In this document: positions 1 through 9,359 of the stretch, one piece after another
Numbering within the stretch: position 1 is the stretch's first letter
Layout: every line of letters starts with the position of its first letter
NCBI GenBank assembly: GCA_963771835.1
Contig: CAVYVA010000006.1
Location: forward strand, 1 to 64,000
Length of the DNA: 64,000 nucleotides
Origin: CAVQCJ01 sp963771835
GTDB taxonomy: Bacteria > Actinomycetota > Actinomycetes > Prado026
Reading direction: 5' to 3'
Made by a program: the position numbers and the translations under genes
The notes under the pieces: generated by a model
What the model saw: only the letters and a program-made list of their open reading frames with translations
What the model was told of the DNA's origin: nothing
Database searches by the model: none

Positions 1-409
1 CGACACGATCCGGGCCGACTCCCCAGAGTTCGAGAACCGTGCGAACACCGTTGAGGGGCCGCGAGAGTCGGACGCGGACAAATGACCGCATAGGTAGTGG
101 CGGCAAGACCTCCACAACGTCAACCCAACGGACCGTCGGTCGCAGCGCGAGCTTGAAGAACTCCCTCGTCACGCGAAGTCGCAGAGTGAACGTCGTGAGC
201 CAGAGTGCGCCGATCGAAAGCAGAACGAAGACCCAAGCAGCGACTGCCCAGCCGGGACTTCGCCAGCCGGGTGCCCGCAGGCTGCGATTGGCGATGATCA
301 GCAGCAGGAGCACCACCCCGATCGCGTTGCTCAATGCTACGCGTCGGGACCATCCGTACTCCCCCAACACCTCGCCCTGAGGTGGTCGCGTTCCGGCCCG
401 AATCCGCAT
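1..409 (-). CDS. Membrane protein with PH-like region (3' end outside window)
   Basis: The frame is open from an ATG at 409 to the window edge, so at least 136 residues are present and the C-terminus is missing. A GGGAG ribosome-binding site lies about 5 bases upstream. Two hydrophobic helices (about residues 27-41 and 53-73) are joined by a short basic linker. After the second helix comes a stretch with the look of the small bacterial PH-type domain that follows paired helices in many actinobacterial membrane proteins (TREFFKLALRP then VDVVEVLPP). Function is unknown. Base composition is slightly less GC-rich than in the neighbouring genes. The PH assignment is from sequence feel only. Confidence 0.6.
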   Translation of the reverse strand, partial: MRIRAGTRPPQGEVLGEYGWSRRVALSNAIGVVLLLLIIANRSLRAPGWRSPGWAVAAWVFVLLSIGALWLTTFTLRLRVTREFFKLALRPTVRWVDVVEVLPPLPMRSFVRVRLSRPLNGVRTVLELWGVGPDRV

Positions 410-558
410 CCGGCTCCCTCCGAAATGGCGCTTGAGGATATGACCAGGCTGGGCATCCGGGATGCAGACTCGCCGCCAGAACTGTCCGCCTGAGTGCTCC
501 TGCGTCGGCTTGGCTCGGACACGCCTACACCACGGCTGCCTGACCGACCTCGCGCTGG

Positions 559-1104
559 TTACCGGGGAGCGTCCTCGCCGACCAGGCCGTCCACCGACTC
601 GCGGATGAGGTCTGCGTGACCGACGTGACGCGCGTACTCCTCGATCATGTCGACGATGATCCGGCGCAGGCTCGGGGTCCGGCCGTCGGGCCAGGTGAAG
701 CGCGCGGGCTGGTCGAGCCCGCCCTCGGCACAGGCCTCCGCCACGACTCGGCGCGACCGCACCACGGCAGCGTTCCAGAGCGCGTAGAGCTGCTCCGGGG
801 TGTCGTCGGACGCAGACGTCCACTCCCAGTCGTTGTCCGCGTCCCAGTCCACCGAGTCCCACGGCTCGCCGGCCGGCTCCCCCCGCAGCTTCACCGCGAA
901 CCAGTCGGCCTCCACCAGCGCCAGGTGCTTCAGCAACCCGCCGAGCGTCATCGTCGACGCCGCCGTCGTGGCCCGAAGGCCGTCCGCGTCGAGGCCGCCG
1001 GTCTTCCAGGCGAACGTTCGCCGGTTGCGCTCGAGGGTGCCAAGAAGCGTCGCGATCTCGTCGCCCGCCACGGGGGGCTCGGTCGGCACGTCGATGTCGG
1101 TCAC
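559..1104 (-). CDS. DinB / DUF664 family protein
   Basis: This 181-residue protein starts with GTG. It has the pattern of the DinB/DUF664 four-helix bundle: a helix ending in LGGLLKHLALVEADWF, which carries the first metal-binding His, a central WEW segment, and a late EYARHVGHADLIRE helix with the paired His residues typical of the fold. Related proteins are mycothiol-dependent or metal-dependent transferases and isomerases; the substrate here is unknown. It stands alone between a 149-base gap and a small membrane protein gene on the same strand. A second, fused DinB domain occurs at 21544-22326. Confidence 0.8.
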   Translation of the reverse strand: MTDIDVPTEPPVAGDEIATLLGTLERNRRTFAWKTGGLDADGLRATTAASTMTLGGLLKHLALVEADWFAVKLRGEPAGEPWDSVDWDADNDWEWTSASDDTPEQLYALWNAAVVRSRRVVAEACAEGGLDQPARFTWPDGRTPSLRRIIVDMIEEYARHVGHADLIRESVDGLVGEDAPR

Positions 1105-1174
1105 GCGGGCACGCTACCCAGCCGGGGACTGCAGGGGCATCGGGTCGCCTGATGCCCCGCAGATCCGTCCGGCC

Positions 1175-1366
1175 TCAGTGGGCCATGTGCACCAGGAGGT
1201 CGTAGACGACGAACGCCGGCCAGACGATGGCCTCGATGACGGCCCAGATGTGCGGCCAGAACCCGCTCGCGTGCTGCCAGTAGTAGACGAGGGCGCCGAT
1301 CAGTCCGAGGCCGTAGACGGCCTCGGCGCTCGGTGTCCGTACCGCCCCTCTCGAAGAGTTGGTCAT
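1175..1366 (-). CDS. Small membrane protein (63 residues)
   Basis: A short reading frame with a Ser/Arg-rich N-terminus followed by two hydrophobic segments (around residues 17-27 and 36-58) rich in Trp and Tyr. A second in-frame ATG lies three codons upstream, at 1375. The start at 1366 has a purine-rich GGATGGGTGG upstream. It is divergent from the LanC-like gene, whose start is only 30 bases away, so the two promoters must overlap or lie inside the neighbouring genes. I do not recognise the family. The protein-like composition and the hydrophobic pattern are the only support. Confidence 0.55.
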   Translation of the reverse strand: MTNSSRGAVRTPSAEAVYGLGLIGALVYYWQHASGFWPHIWAVIEAIVWPAFVVYDLLVHMAH

Positions 1367-1396
1367 GCCACCCATCCTGTCCCGTCGACCGGCAGG

Positions 1397-2710
1397 ATGT
1401 CTCGCGTGGTGGAGGCGGGTGCTCGGGCGGCCGGCCAGTGCGCGGCCGCGGCCTGGTCCTGGGTGCTGGAGCAGGTGCGATGGGACGCGCACGGACCGTG
1501 GATCCCGCTGACCGTTTCGGCCTCCGGGGACTTCCCGTCGGCGCCGCCGCCCGACCGCGACTGCCTGTACGACGGGATCGCCGGCCTTGCGCCGGCGCTG
1601 GGCGAGATCAGGCTGGGGCGGGAGTGGACCGCGGACGAGCAGCGGCTGGCCGACGGGATCGTGGCGCGGTTGAGCGTCGCGGACACCGGTGGTGACTCCA
1701 GCCTGTACGTCGGTCAGGCGGGCAGCCTGGTCGCGGTCGCCGTGCTCGACCGGTCGGCCGCGAGCGGCGTGCTGGACCGCCTCGAAGACCGCGTGACCGA
1801 GAGCGGATGGCCGTCTCCGATCTTCGACGACCCGACCAGCCCGGTGAACGACCTGGTCCTCGGCGACGCCGGTGTGGTGCTGGCCTGCGCCTGGTTCGGC
1901 GGCGCCCGCGTGGACGAGCTGGTCGCGGTGGGGGCCGACGCGCTGGTCGGCAGAGCCCGTCCCGCCGCGCACGGGCTGGCCTGGAAGATGGACGAGCGCG
2001 ACCGAGCGCGGGTGATGCCGAACTACTCGCACGGGACTGCCGGCGTCGCGACGGCGCTCGCCGTGGCCGGCCACCACCTCGGCCGCTCCGACCTGGTGGA
2101 CGTCGCCCGGCTGGGCGCCGAGCACCTGGTCGGCATGGCCGACACCGCAGGCGGAGGGTTCCGGCTCCCCCTGCAGGTGCCCCCGGTCGACGGCGACACC
2201 GAGCCGTACACGTACGGCTGGTGCCACGGTCCCACCGGCACCGCCAACCTGTTCGGCGCGCTCCGCCTGGCCGGTGTCGACTCCGTCGCGGGCCGCTCCT
2301 GCGCGGAGTGGATCGACCGGGCCGCCCGTAGCGTCCGGGCGAGCGGTCTGCCGGCGCGGCTCCGCCCGGGCTTCTGGGACAACGACGGACGGTGCTGCGG
2401 GACCGCGGGAGTCCTCAGCGCGACGCTCGACCACGCCCAGGACACCGGGGACGCCGCGCACCTGGCGTTCGCGGACGAGCTGGCCGCAGCCCTGGTCGAG
2501 CGCTCGGTGCCGAGCCCCGCAGACGGGAGCCTGCGTCGGTGGCGGTTCCGCGAGCACCGCGCGAACCCGCCGGAGCAGGACCCGGGCGTCGGATGGATGC
2601 AGGGAGCGGCCGGGATCGTCGCTGCGCTGACCCGGTACGCCCGCGTCCGCGAGCAGGGCCTCGCCGCAGCACGACTGGCCATGCCGGACGATGGTTGGAT
2701 GGTGGCATGA
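1397..2710 (+). CDS. LanC-like (lanthionine synthetase C family) protein
   Basis: This 437-residue protein has the repeated GxxG turns of the alpha/alpha-barrel LanC fold (GIAG, YVGQAGSL, HGTAGVA, WCHGPTGT, CCGTAGV, GWMQGAAG). In lantibiotic cyclases zinc is held by a Cys in the WC motif and by a Cys-His pair in the CHG motif. Here Cys276 (WCHG) is present, but the second motif reads Cys333-Cys334-Gly, so the His ligand is replaced by Cys. No precursor peptide or LanB/LanM dehydratase gene is nearby, so a role in lanthipeptide maturation is doubtful. The stop overlaps the start of the next gene as ATGA, indicating translational coupling to the acetyltransferase. An upstream extension of the frame lies antisense to the DinB gene and is not believable, so I chose ATG 1397. 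Confidence 0.8.
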   Translation: MSRVVEAGARAAGQCAAAAWSWVLEQVRWDAHGPWIPLTVSASGDFPSAPPPDRDCLYDGIAGLAPALGEIRLGREWTADEQRLADGIVARLSVADTGGDSSLYVGQAGSLVAVAVLDRSAASGVLDRLEDRVTESGWPSPIFDDPTSPVNDLVLGDAGVVLACAWFGGARVDELVAVGADALVGRARPAAHGLAWKMDERDRARVMPNYSHGTAGVATALAVAGHHLGRSDLVDVARLGAEHLVGMADTAGGGFRLPLQVPPVDGDTEPYTYGWCHGPTGTANLFGALRLAGVDSVAGRSCAEWIDRAARSVRASGLPARLRPGFWDNDGRCCGTAGVLSATLDHAQDTGDAAHLAFADELAAALVERSVPSPADGSLRRWRFREHRANPPEQDPGVGWMQGAAGIVAALTRYARVREQGLAAARLAMPDDGWMVA

Positions 2711-3216
2711 CCGACCCGAACGCGACCGTGACGCTGCGCGAGATCACGCCGGAGAACCGGTCGACGATCGAGGCGCTGTCCGTCACCGACGAGCAGAGCG
2801 AGTACGTGGCCGGCGTCGCCGACTCGCTGGTCGAGGCGGCCCAGACCCCCGACGCGCGACCGTGGTACCGGGCGGTGTACGCGGGCGACGAGCCGGTCGG
2901 CTTCGTGATGATCAGCGACGGCATCACGGTCGTGAACCCCGACTACCTCGGCCCGTACTTCCTCTGGCGCCTGCTCGTCGACCGTCGCCACCAGGGCCGG
3001 GGGTACGGGAGCGCAGCGCTGCAGCTGGTGGTGGAGCTCCTGCGCACCCGGCCGGACGCACGGGTGCTGATCACCTCGGCGGCGCCGGGCCCGGCCTCAC
3101 CGGTGGACTTCTACGTCGGGCAGGGCTTCCGGCTCACCGGCGAGGTGCACCAGGGCGAGGTGGTGCTCGAGCTGGACCTTGCCGCGGCGCGGACCGGTGT
3201 CGGCCCAGGCTCCTAG
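2707..3216 (+). CDS. GNAT family N-acetyltransferase
   Basis: This 169-residue protein has the GNAT core: a substrate-side strand ending in GFVMI, the conserved LWRLLVDRRHQGRGYG segment (V-x4-Q-x2-G-x-G pyrophosphate loop that binds acetyl-CoA), and the late PVDFYVGQGF motif seen in diamine (spermine/spermidine) acetyltransferase-like members. The start ATG overlaps the stop of the LanC-like gene by four bases, so the two products are probably made together. The acceptor is unknown. A polyamine or a peptide made or bound by its partner are the obvious candidates, but neither is shown by the sequence. Confidence 0.85.
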   Translation: MTDPNATVTLREITPENRSTIEALSVTDEQSEYVAGVADSLVEAAQTPDARPWYRAVYAGDEPVGFVMISDGITVVNPDYLGPYFLWRLLVDRRHQGRGYGSAALQLVVELLRTRPDARVLITSAAPGPASPVDFYVGQGFRLTGEVHQGEVVLELDLAAARTGVGPGS

Positions 3217-3256
3217 CGTGGGCCGGCGGAGCCGGACCGACCGGGATGGGAGCCCG

Positions 3257-3610
3257 ATGGCTGACGCCGACGACGTACGCCGACTGGCGCTGGCCCTGCC
3301 GCATGTGGTCGAGATCGACAGCGACGGCTTCGACTTCAGGGTGGCGGACAAGGGCTTCGTCTGGTCCTACCCCGAGCGAGTGCCGGGGCGCCGGCGCGTG
3401 ATCCGGATCGACATCGCGGTGCTGTACGTCGGCGACGAGGCCGAGAAGCAGGCGCTCCTGCTCGGCGAGCCGGCCGTCTTCTTCACCACGCCGGCCTACG
3501 ACGGCTGGCCGCTGGTGATGGTCCGGCTGGCGGAGGTGGACGTCGAGCGCCTCGCCGAGCTGGTGACCGACGCGTGGCGGATGCGCGCACCGGCCGACCT
3601 GACCCGCTAG
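3257..3610 (+). CDS. MmcQ/YjbR family DNA-binding-like protein
   Basis: This 117-residue protein carries the usual family opening (D-x2-R-x-LALALP-x-V-x-E), followed by an alternating strand/helix region with FFTTPAYDGWPLVMVRL and a final DAWRMRAP helix. Family members adopt a CyaY-like fold. Their function is not known beyond a suspected nucleic-acid role. The ATG at 3257 has a GGGAG site six bases upstream and fits the family length. It lies 40 bases after the acetyltransferase on the same strand and is convergent with the large flavoprotein gene, whose stop is four bases past its own. Confidence 0.8.
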   Translation: MADADDVRRLALALPHVVEIDSDGFDFRVADKGFVWSYPERVPGRRRVIRIDIAVLYVGDEAEKQALLLGEPAVFFTTPAYDGWPLVMVRLAEVDVERLAELVTDAWRMRAPADLTR

Positions 3611-3614
3611 GTCC

Positions 3615-6071
3615 TCAGCCGCGGACCCGCTCGTTCTTCGGGTCGTACAGCGGGCGCAACGAAGCCGCCGCCGGGTAGCGGGTCGCCGCGATGTCCACCT
3701 CCCAGGTCCCGGCGTCGATCCAGCCCTGGTCGAGCGGCTCGCCCGCGTCCACCATGGCCAGACCGACCGCACCCCCGAGCGTGAAGCCGTAGGACGCGGC
3801 CCGGACGTAGCCGACCGGGCGGCCGTCCCGGAGCACGACCTCGGCGTGGAACAGCTGCGGCTGCGGGTCGAGCACCTGGACCTGGAGCAGCCGCCGGGTC
3901 GACGGACCAGCCGCCTTGCGGGCCACCACCGCGTCCCGGCCGATGAACCCGCCGGGCTTGTCCAGGTCGACGACGAACCCGAGCCCGGCCTCGAGCACGG
4001 AGTCGGTGTTGTCGATGTCATGGCCGTAGTCGCGGTAGCCCTTCTCCATCCGCAGGCTCGACAGCGCCTTCAGCCCGGCGTGCCGCAGGCCGACCGCCGC
4101 ACCGGCGGACACGACGCGGTCGTACACGTGCACCGCCTGGTCGGTCGGGACGTACAGCTCGTAGCCGAGCTCGCCGAGGTAGGTGATCCGCACGCACAGC
4201 ACGCGGGCGAAGCCCAGGTCGATCTCGCGGGCGGCGCGGTACGGGAACGCCGCGTCGGACAGGTCAGCTGTGGTCAGCGACTGCAGCAGCTCGCGCGAGC
4301 GCGGTCCCTGGACGTTGAGCTGCGCGAACCCGGAGGTGTGGTCGGCGACGTGCGCATGCATGTCGTCGGTGATGTGCCGCCGGATCCGGGTCAGCACGTG
4401 CCGGTGCGCGGTGTCCGAGGCCACCACCCAGAACTGTCCGTCGTCCAGCTTGGTGACCGTCAGGTCGGCCTCGAGCGTGCCAGCCTCGTTCAGCCAGGGC
4501 GTGTACGTGATCAGGCCGGGCTCGGCGTCGACGCGGTTGGCCGACAGCTGGTCGAGCAGGCGTCCCGCGTCGCGGCCCTCGACCGCGAACTTGGACATGA
4601 ACGACATGTCCATGAGGATCACGCCGTCGCGGGCCGCTTGGTGCTCGGCCTCCCAGTACGGCCACCAGTCCTGCCGTCCCCACGAGAGCGGGCCGGCCAC
4701 CGGCTCGACGCCCTCCGGGGCGTACCAGTCCGGACTCTCCCACCCGCTGACGTCCTTGAAGTACGCGCGGGCGGCGACGAGGCGGTCATGCACCGCCGAA
4801 CGCTTGGCACCGCGCGCGGTCTTCATCGAGCGACCCGGGTAGTGGCACTGGTAGACCATGCCGAGCGACTCGACCGTGCGGGTGGCCCGGTACTCGGGGT
4901 TGGTCTGGTACGCGTGCAGCCGGTCGATGTTCATCCCGGTGATGTCGATGTCCGGACGGCCCTCGACGATCCAGTGCGCCATCGCCCGGCCCAGGCCGCC
5001 GCCGGTGAGGATGCCGATCGAATTCAGCCCGGCCGCGACGAAGTAGTGCCGCAGCTCGGGCGCCTCGCCGACGACCGGGGCCAGGTCGGGGGTGAAGCTC
5101 TCCGGCCCGCAGAAGAACTTGCGGACGCCGGCCTCCATCGAGATCGGGATCCGCGACATCGCCGCCTCGAGGTACGGCGTCATCCGGTCCCAGTCCGGCG
5201 GCAGCTCGCCGAAGGAGAAGTCGTCGGGGATGCCGCCGACGTTCCACGGCGCGCACACGGTCTCGAAGAGACCGAGCATGAGCCCGCCGCCCTCCTCGCG
5301 GAAGTACCCGAAGTTCGCCGGGTCCTCGAGCACCGGCAGCGAACCGTCGACGCCGTCCAGCGGCTCGGTGATCAGGTAGTAGTGCTCGGCCGCCTGCAGC
5401 GGGATGCTCACGCCGGACTTCGCGCCGAGCTGCCGGGCCCACATCCCGGCGCAGTTGACGACGTACTCGGCCTCGATGTCGCCGTACGGGGTACGCACGC
5501 CGGCCACGGCTCCGCGCGCGGTCAGCACGTCGAGCACCGGCACGCCCTCGAAGACCTTGGCGCCGGCCATGCGGGCACCCTTGGCCAGGGCCATCGTCGC
5601 GTCGACCGGGTTGGCCCGGCCGTCGTCGGGGACGTAGAAGCCGGCGAGCACGTCGTCGGTGCGGGCCAGCGGGAACAGGTCCTCGACCTCACGGGCCGAG
5701 ATCTCGTGCACGTCGACGCCGCACAGCCGGTTGAACGCGGACACCCGGCGGTACTCCTCGAGCCGGTCCGGGTCGGTCGCCAGCTCGATGAAGCCGACCG
5801 GCTTGAAGCCGGTCGACTGCCCGGTCTCGGCCTCCAGCCGGGTGTACAGGTCGCGGGTGTACTTGCGCAGCTCGGTGGACGTCTCCGAGGTCGAGCCGAA
5901 GCACACCATGAGCCCGGCCGCGTGCCAGGTCGTGCCGGAGGTGAGCCGGTCGCGCTCGAGCAGCACGACGTCCTGACCGAGGTGGGCCAGATGGTAGGCC
6001 ACGGAGCTGCCGATCACCCCGCCCCCGATGACGACGATCCGGGCGCGGGCGGGCAGGACGGGCGCTGGCAT
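3615..6071 (-). CDS. FAD-dependent dimethylglycine/sarcosine dehydrogenase-like protein with GcvT domain
   Basis: This 818-residue protein has the two-part layout of dimethylglycine and sarcosine dehydrogenases. The N-terminal half is an FAD-binding DAO domain (GGGVIGSS at about residues 15-22, then LLERDRLTSGTTWHAAG, where a His usually carries covalent FAD in this family). The C-terminal half, from about residue 430, is a folate-binding GCV_T domain with its C-terminal barrel. The family oxidises N-methyl groups and passes the one-carbon unit to tetrahydrofolate. The exact substrate is not readable. ATG 6071 is preferred over an in-frame GTG at 6080 because AGGG sits about eight bases before it. 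It stands alone, but matches the one-carbon theme of the genes at 17.5-20.3 kb. Confidence 0.88.
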   Translation of the reverse strand: MPAPVLPARARIVVIGGGVIGSSVAYHLAHLGQDVVLLERDRLTSGTTWHAAGLMVCFGSTSETSTELRKYTRDLYTRLEAETGQSTGFKPVGFIELATDPDRLEEYRRVSAFNRLCGVDVHEISAREVEDLFPLARTDDVLAGFYVPDDGRANPVDATMALAKGARMAGAKVFEGVPVLDVLTARGAVAGVRTPYGDIEAEYVVNCAGMWARQLGAKSGVSIPLQAAEHYYLITEPLDGVDGSLPVLEDPANFGYFREEGGGLMLGLFETVCAPWNVGGIPDDFSFGELPPDWDRMTPYLEAAMSRIPISMEAGVRKFFCGPESFTPDLAPVVGEAPELRHYFVAAGLNSIGILTGGGLGRAMAHWIVEGRPDIDITGMNIDRLHAYQTNPEYRATRTVESLGMVYQCHYPGRSMKTARGAKRSAVHDRLVAARAYFKDVSGWESPDWYAPEGVEPVAGPLSWGRQDWWPYWEAEHQAARDGVILMDMSFMSKFAVEGRDAGRLLDQLSANRVDAEPGLITYTPWLNEAGTLEADLTVTKLDDGQFWVVASDTAHRHVLTRIRRHITDDMHAHVADHTSGFAQLNVQGPRSRELLQSLTTADLSDAAFPYRAAREIDLGFARVLCVRITYLGELGYELYVPTDQAVHVYDRVVSAGAAVGLRHAGLKALSSLRMEKGYRDYGHDIDNTDSVLEAGLGFVVDLDKPGGFIGRDAVVARKAAGPSTRRLLQVQVLDPQPQLFHAEVVLRDGRPVGYVRAASYGFTLGGAVGLAMVDAGEPLDQGWIDAGTWEVDIAATRYPAAASLRPLYDPKNERVRG

Positions 6072-6151
6072 GCCCGACACCCTACGGCCGACCGGCCGCG
6101 CCGTGCACCCTTCTTACTGTTCCGTGAGTCAGGAGTCGTCGGGTGCTGCGG

Positions 6152-7202
6152 TCAGCCCGCGGCCATCTCCTCGCGGATGGCGGCGGCGAACACGTCCACG
6201 TCGGCCTCGGTGGTGTCGAAGGTCGTCATCCAGCGGACCTCCCCGGTCGCCTCGTCCCACGTGTAGAACCTGAACCGCTTCTGCAGCCGGGCCGTGACCG
6301 GCTTGGGCAGCACGGCGAAGACGGCGTTCGCCTGGACCGGGCGCTGCACGGCCACGCCGTCGATGCCGCGGACGGCGGCCTCGAGCCGCTGCGCCATCGC
6401 GTTGGCGTGCGTCGCGTTGCGCAGCCACAGGTCCGTGCCGAGCAAGGCTTCGAACTGGGCGGAGACGAACCGCATCTTCGACGCCAGCTGCATCGACGAC
6501 TTGCGGACGTACTCGACGCCGGGCGCGGCCGCCGGGTCCAGCACCACGACGACCTCGCCGAGCATGAGGCCGTTCTTGGTACCGCCGAACGAGAGCACGT
6601 CCACGCCGACGTCGGTGGTGAACGCCCGCAGCGGCACCCCCAGCGATGCGGCCGCGTTGGAGATCCGCGCGCCGTCGAGGTGCACGCGCATGCCCAGCCC
6701 GTGCGCGTGCTCGCACAGCGCGGCGAGCTCGTCGACGGAGTACGCGGTGCCCAGCTCGGTCGTCTGGGTGATGCTCACGACCTGCGGCTGGGCCCGGTGC
6801 ACGTCGTCGAAGCCGCGCGCCTCCTGGTCGACCAGGGCCGGGGTCAGCTTGCCGTCCGGGGTGCGGACCGGGAGCAGCTTCAGCCCGCCGACCTTCTCGG
6901 GGGCGCCGCACTCGTCCACGTGGATGTGCGCGGTCGACGTGCACACCACCGATGCCCACCGCGACGTCATCGACTGCAGCGACACGACGTTGGCGCCGGT
7001 CCCGTTGAAGACCGGGTACGCCGCCGCGGTCGGAGCCGAAGTGCCGCTGGAACACCTCCTGCAGATGCTCGGTGTACGCGTCGTCGCCGTAGCTCGTCTG
7101 GTGCCCGCCGTTGGCCGCGGTGATCGCCTCGAGCACCTCGGGGTGGACGCCGGAGTAGTTGTCGCTCGCGAAGCCGCGCGCCGAGGGGTCGTGCCGGGTC
7201 AC
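6152..7202 (-). CDS. Low-specificity L-threonine aldolase (one frameshift as read)
   Basis: A PLP-dependent aldolase of the beta-eliminating lyase family. The N-terminal part (RGFASDNYSGVHPEV, then QTSYGDDAYT) and the rest, with HLDGARISNAAA and the lysine-bearing SFGGTKNG, lie in two frames joined near 7018 by one extra base. Removing it restores a protein of about 349 residues, the normal family length. The enzyme cleaves threonine and allo-threonine to glycine and acetaldehyde. The GTG start overlaps the stop of the upstream SDR gene by four bases. This gene, the SDR and the DUF6421 gene form a run on one strand; I recall the same trio in streptomycetes. Confidence 0.85.
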
Positions 7203-7930
7203 GGCGCCAGCACCAGACGCCGGCCGTTGACGTCGGCGGCGTCGGCGTCCCACAGGCCGGCGATGGCGTCGGCGAGGTCTCGGACGTCGGTGTACCCGGG
7301 GAACGTGGCCTGGGGCTTGGCCGCCCGCAGCGCGTCGTGGACGAGTGCCTTCACGACCAGCACCGTAGCGGCAGCCGTCTGCGGCTGCGGGTCGTCCGCA
7401 CGACCGGACTGCAGCCTGCGGAACGAGTCCGCGAGCGCCAGCGTCCAGACCTCGGCGGCGGCCTTGGCGGCCGCGTAGCCGGCCGCGCCGGCGCTCGGAG
7501 CGGCGGCCGCGGTCGCCGAGACCAGCGCGAACCGCCCCTGCGCCGAGCCGACCAGCTGGTCGTGGAAGGCGAGCGTGACGTTCTGCACGGTGCGGATCAG
7601 CAGGTCGTGCAGGACCAGCCAGTCCGTCAGCGTGTTGTCGGCGAACACCGACCCGCCGCGGTAGCCGCCCACCAGGTGAACGACGCCGTCGACCGGTCCG
7701 AGGCCGGCCGCCCAGGCCCGGGTCGCGGCTTCGTCGACGAGGTTCACGATCTGACCGGTGAACCGGTCGGCGTCGTCGCCCAGCGACGCGCCGACCTCGG
7801 CCAGCCGTTCCTCGTGCGCGTCGGCGCCGACCACTGCGGCGCCGCCGGCCACCAGCCGCCGGACCACAGCCTGACCGGCCGGACCCCCCGCGCCGGTGAC
7901 CACGACGACAGCGTGTTCAGGGATGCTCAT
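7199..7930 (-). CDS. SDR family oxidoreductase
   Basis: This 243-residue short-chain dehydrogenase has a nucleotide-binding VVTGAGGPAGQAV (TGxxGxxG variant) at about residues 10-22, a central HLVGG in place of the classical NNAG, a Ser in LVSATAA and the catalytic YAAAK pair (Y-x3-K). The substrate is unknown. It is translationally coupled to the threonine aldolase gene by a GTGA overlap and follows the DUF6421 gene by 52 bases, so the three are probably one transcript. Confidence 0.85.
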   Translation of the reverse strand: MSIPEHAVVVVTGAGGPAGQAVVRRLVAGGAAVVGADAHEERLAEVGASLGDDADRFTGQIVNLVDEAATRAWAAGLGPVDGVVHLVGGYRGGSVFADNTLTDWLVLHDLLIRTVQNVTLAFHDQLVGSAQGRFALVSATAAAAPSAGAAGYAAAKAAAEVWTLALADSFRRLQSGRADDPQPQTAAATVLVVKALVHDALRAAKPQATFPGYTDVRDLADAIAGLWDADAADVNGRRLVLAP

Positions 7931-7982
7931 GGTCGCACTCGGGTCGTCGCCACAACCCGGCTCCTCGCCTCGCCGCTCCAGC

Positions 7983-9347
7983 TCATGGGCGGATCCCTCG
8001 GGTCGACTCGATCACGGCACCGATCTTCTTGTTCAGTGTCTCGAAGAACATGCTCAGCGGGAACTCGTCCGGGCGGACCGCGTCGGTGAGCTCCTTGGGA
8101 GCGCCCTCCCACGGCAGCGCGCCGGCGCCCCGGGCCCACAACGACGCCGGGTGCGGCTCGACGTAGGCGGTCACGAGGTCGTAGGCCGCGAGCCAGTGCG
8201 AGACCTTGGGCCGGTCGATGCTGCGCCAGTACAGCTCCTCGATCTCGGCGAGCAGGGCGAGCACGACCTCGGGCAGCCGAGCCCAGTCGACGTGCAGGGC
8301 GTTGTCGGTCCAGCTGACCGCGCCGTTGCGCCGCAGGTACGCGAAGAGCAGCTGGCCGCCGAGCCCGTCGTAGTTGCGCACCCTGGTCCCGGACAGCGGG
8401 AACCGCAGCGCCCGGTCGAACACCACGGCGTACTGCACCAGCCGGGCCCTGGCGACACCTGCGCGCTCGAGGTCGACGGCGGCCCGGAAGGCGGTCAGGT
8501 CGCAGCGAAGCTCCTCGAGCGCGTACAGCCAGAACGGCATCCGCTGCTTGATCATGAACGGGTCGAACGGCAGGTCGCCGCGGCTGTGCGCCCGGTCGTG
8601 CACGAGGTCCCAGAGGACGAACGTCTCCTGGGCCAGCTCCTGGTCGGACAGCAGCAGCGCCGCGTCCGCGGGGAGGTCCACCCGCAGCGCGTCGACCGCG
8701 GCGGAGACGACCCGGCGGAAGCGAGCCGCCTCGCGGTCGCAGAAGATCGCGCCCCAGGTGAACACCGGGACCTCGCGCACCGCGACCGTCTCGGGGAACA
8801 GCACCGCCGAGAAGGTGTCGTACCCACTGGTGAAGTCGGTGAAGGCGACCGGGACGAACATCGGGTTCCGGTACTGATCGGCCTCGATCCTGGCGACCCA
8901 CTCCGGCCAGACCACGCGCAGCAGGACCGCCTCGAGGTTGCGGTCGGCGTTCCCGTTCTGGGTGTACATGGGGAACACCACCAGGTGCTCGAGCCCGTCG
9001 ACGCGGTGCTGCTCGGGGCGGAACTCCAGCAGCGAGTCGAGGAAGTCCGGGACGACGAAGCCGGCGGTCACCCAACGGTGCAGGTCGGCGACCACGGCTC
9101 GCAGGTAGGCGGCGTCGTGCGGCAGCGAGGGCGCGAGCTCTTCGATGCCCGCCACGACCTGGTCGACCAGCTCGGCCGCACGGGACAGGTCGTGGGCACC
9201 GCCGTCGACCGAGCCGTCCGCCGACTGCATCGTCCGCACGGCCTCGACGGCACCCTTGAGCCGGACCCAGCCGGGGTGCCCGGCCATCGTCGCTCTCGGG
9301 TCGGACGACACGACCGTCTCGACAGGGAGATCTGCAAGATCGGTCAT
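7983..9347 (-). CDS. DUF6421 family protein
   Basis: This 454-residue protein matches what I know of DUF6421 along its whole length: a PHDAAYLRAVVADLHRW helix, VVFPMYTQNGNADRN, the acidic/aromatic TFVLWDLVHDRAHSRGD with possible metal-binding His residues, DPFMIKQRMPFWLYGLEELRCDL-type core, and PDEFPLSMFFE near the end. No biochemical function is known to me. The ATG at 9347 has AGAAGG eight bases upstream; a GTG nine bases further up is less well placed. The upstream gap holds AT-rich sequence with repeats, so it is probably the first gene of the DUF6421-SDR-aldolase operon. Confidence 0.82.
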   Translation of the reverse strand: MTDLADLPVETVVSSDPRATMAGHPGWVRLKGAVEAVRTMQSADGSVDGGAHDLSRAAELVDQVVAGIEELAPSLPHDAAYLRAVVADLHRWVTAGFVVPDFLDSLLEFRPEQHRVDGLEHLVVFPMYTQNGNADRNLEAVLLRVVWPEWVARIEADQYRNPMFVPVAFTDFTSGYDTFSAVLFPETVAVREVPVFTWGAIFCDREAARFRRVVSAAVDALRVDLPADAALLLSDQELAQETFVLWDLVHDRAHSRGDLPFDPFMIKQRMPFWLYALEELRCDLTAFRAAVDLERAGVARARLVQYAVVFDRALRFPLSGTRVRNYDGLGGQLLFAYLRRNGAVSWTDNALHVDWARLPEVVLALLAEIEELYWRSIDRPKVSHWLAAYDLVTAYVEPHPASLWARGAGALPWEGAPKELTDAVRPDEFPLSMFFETLNKKIGAVIESTRGIRP

Positions 9348-9359
9348 GGTCGCCACCTT

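Noticed and set aside
3846..6266. An 806-codon open frame on the plus strand
   Set aside because: It is antisense to the GcvT-domain flavoprotein and shows no domain. It is a high-GC shadow.
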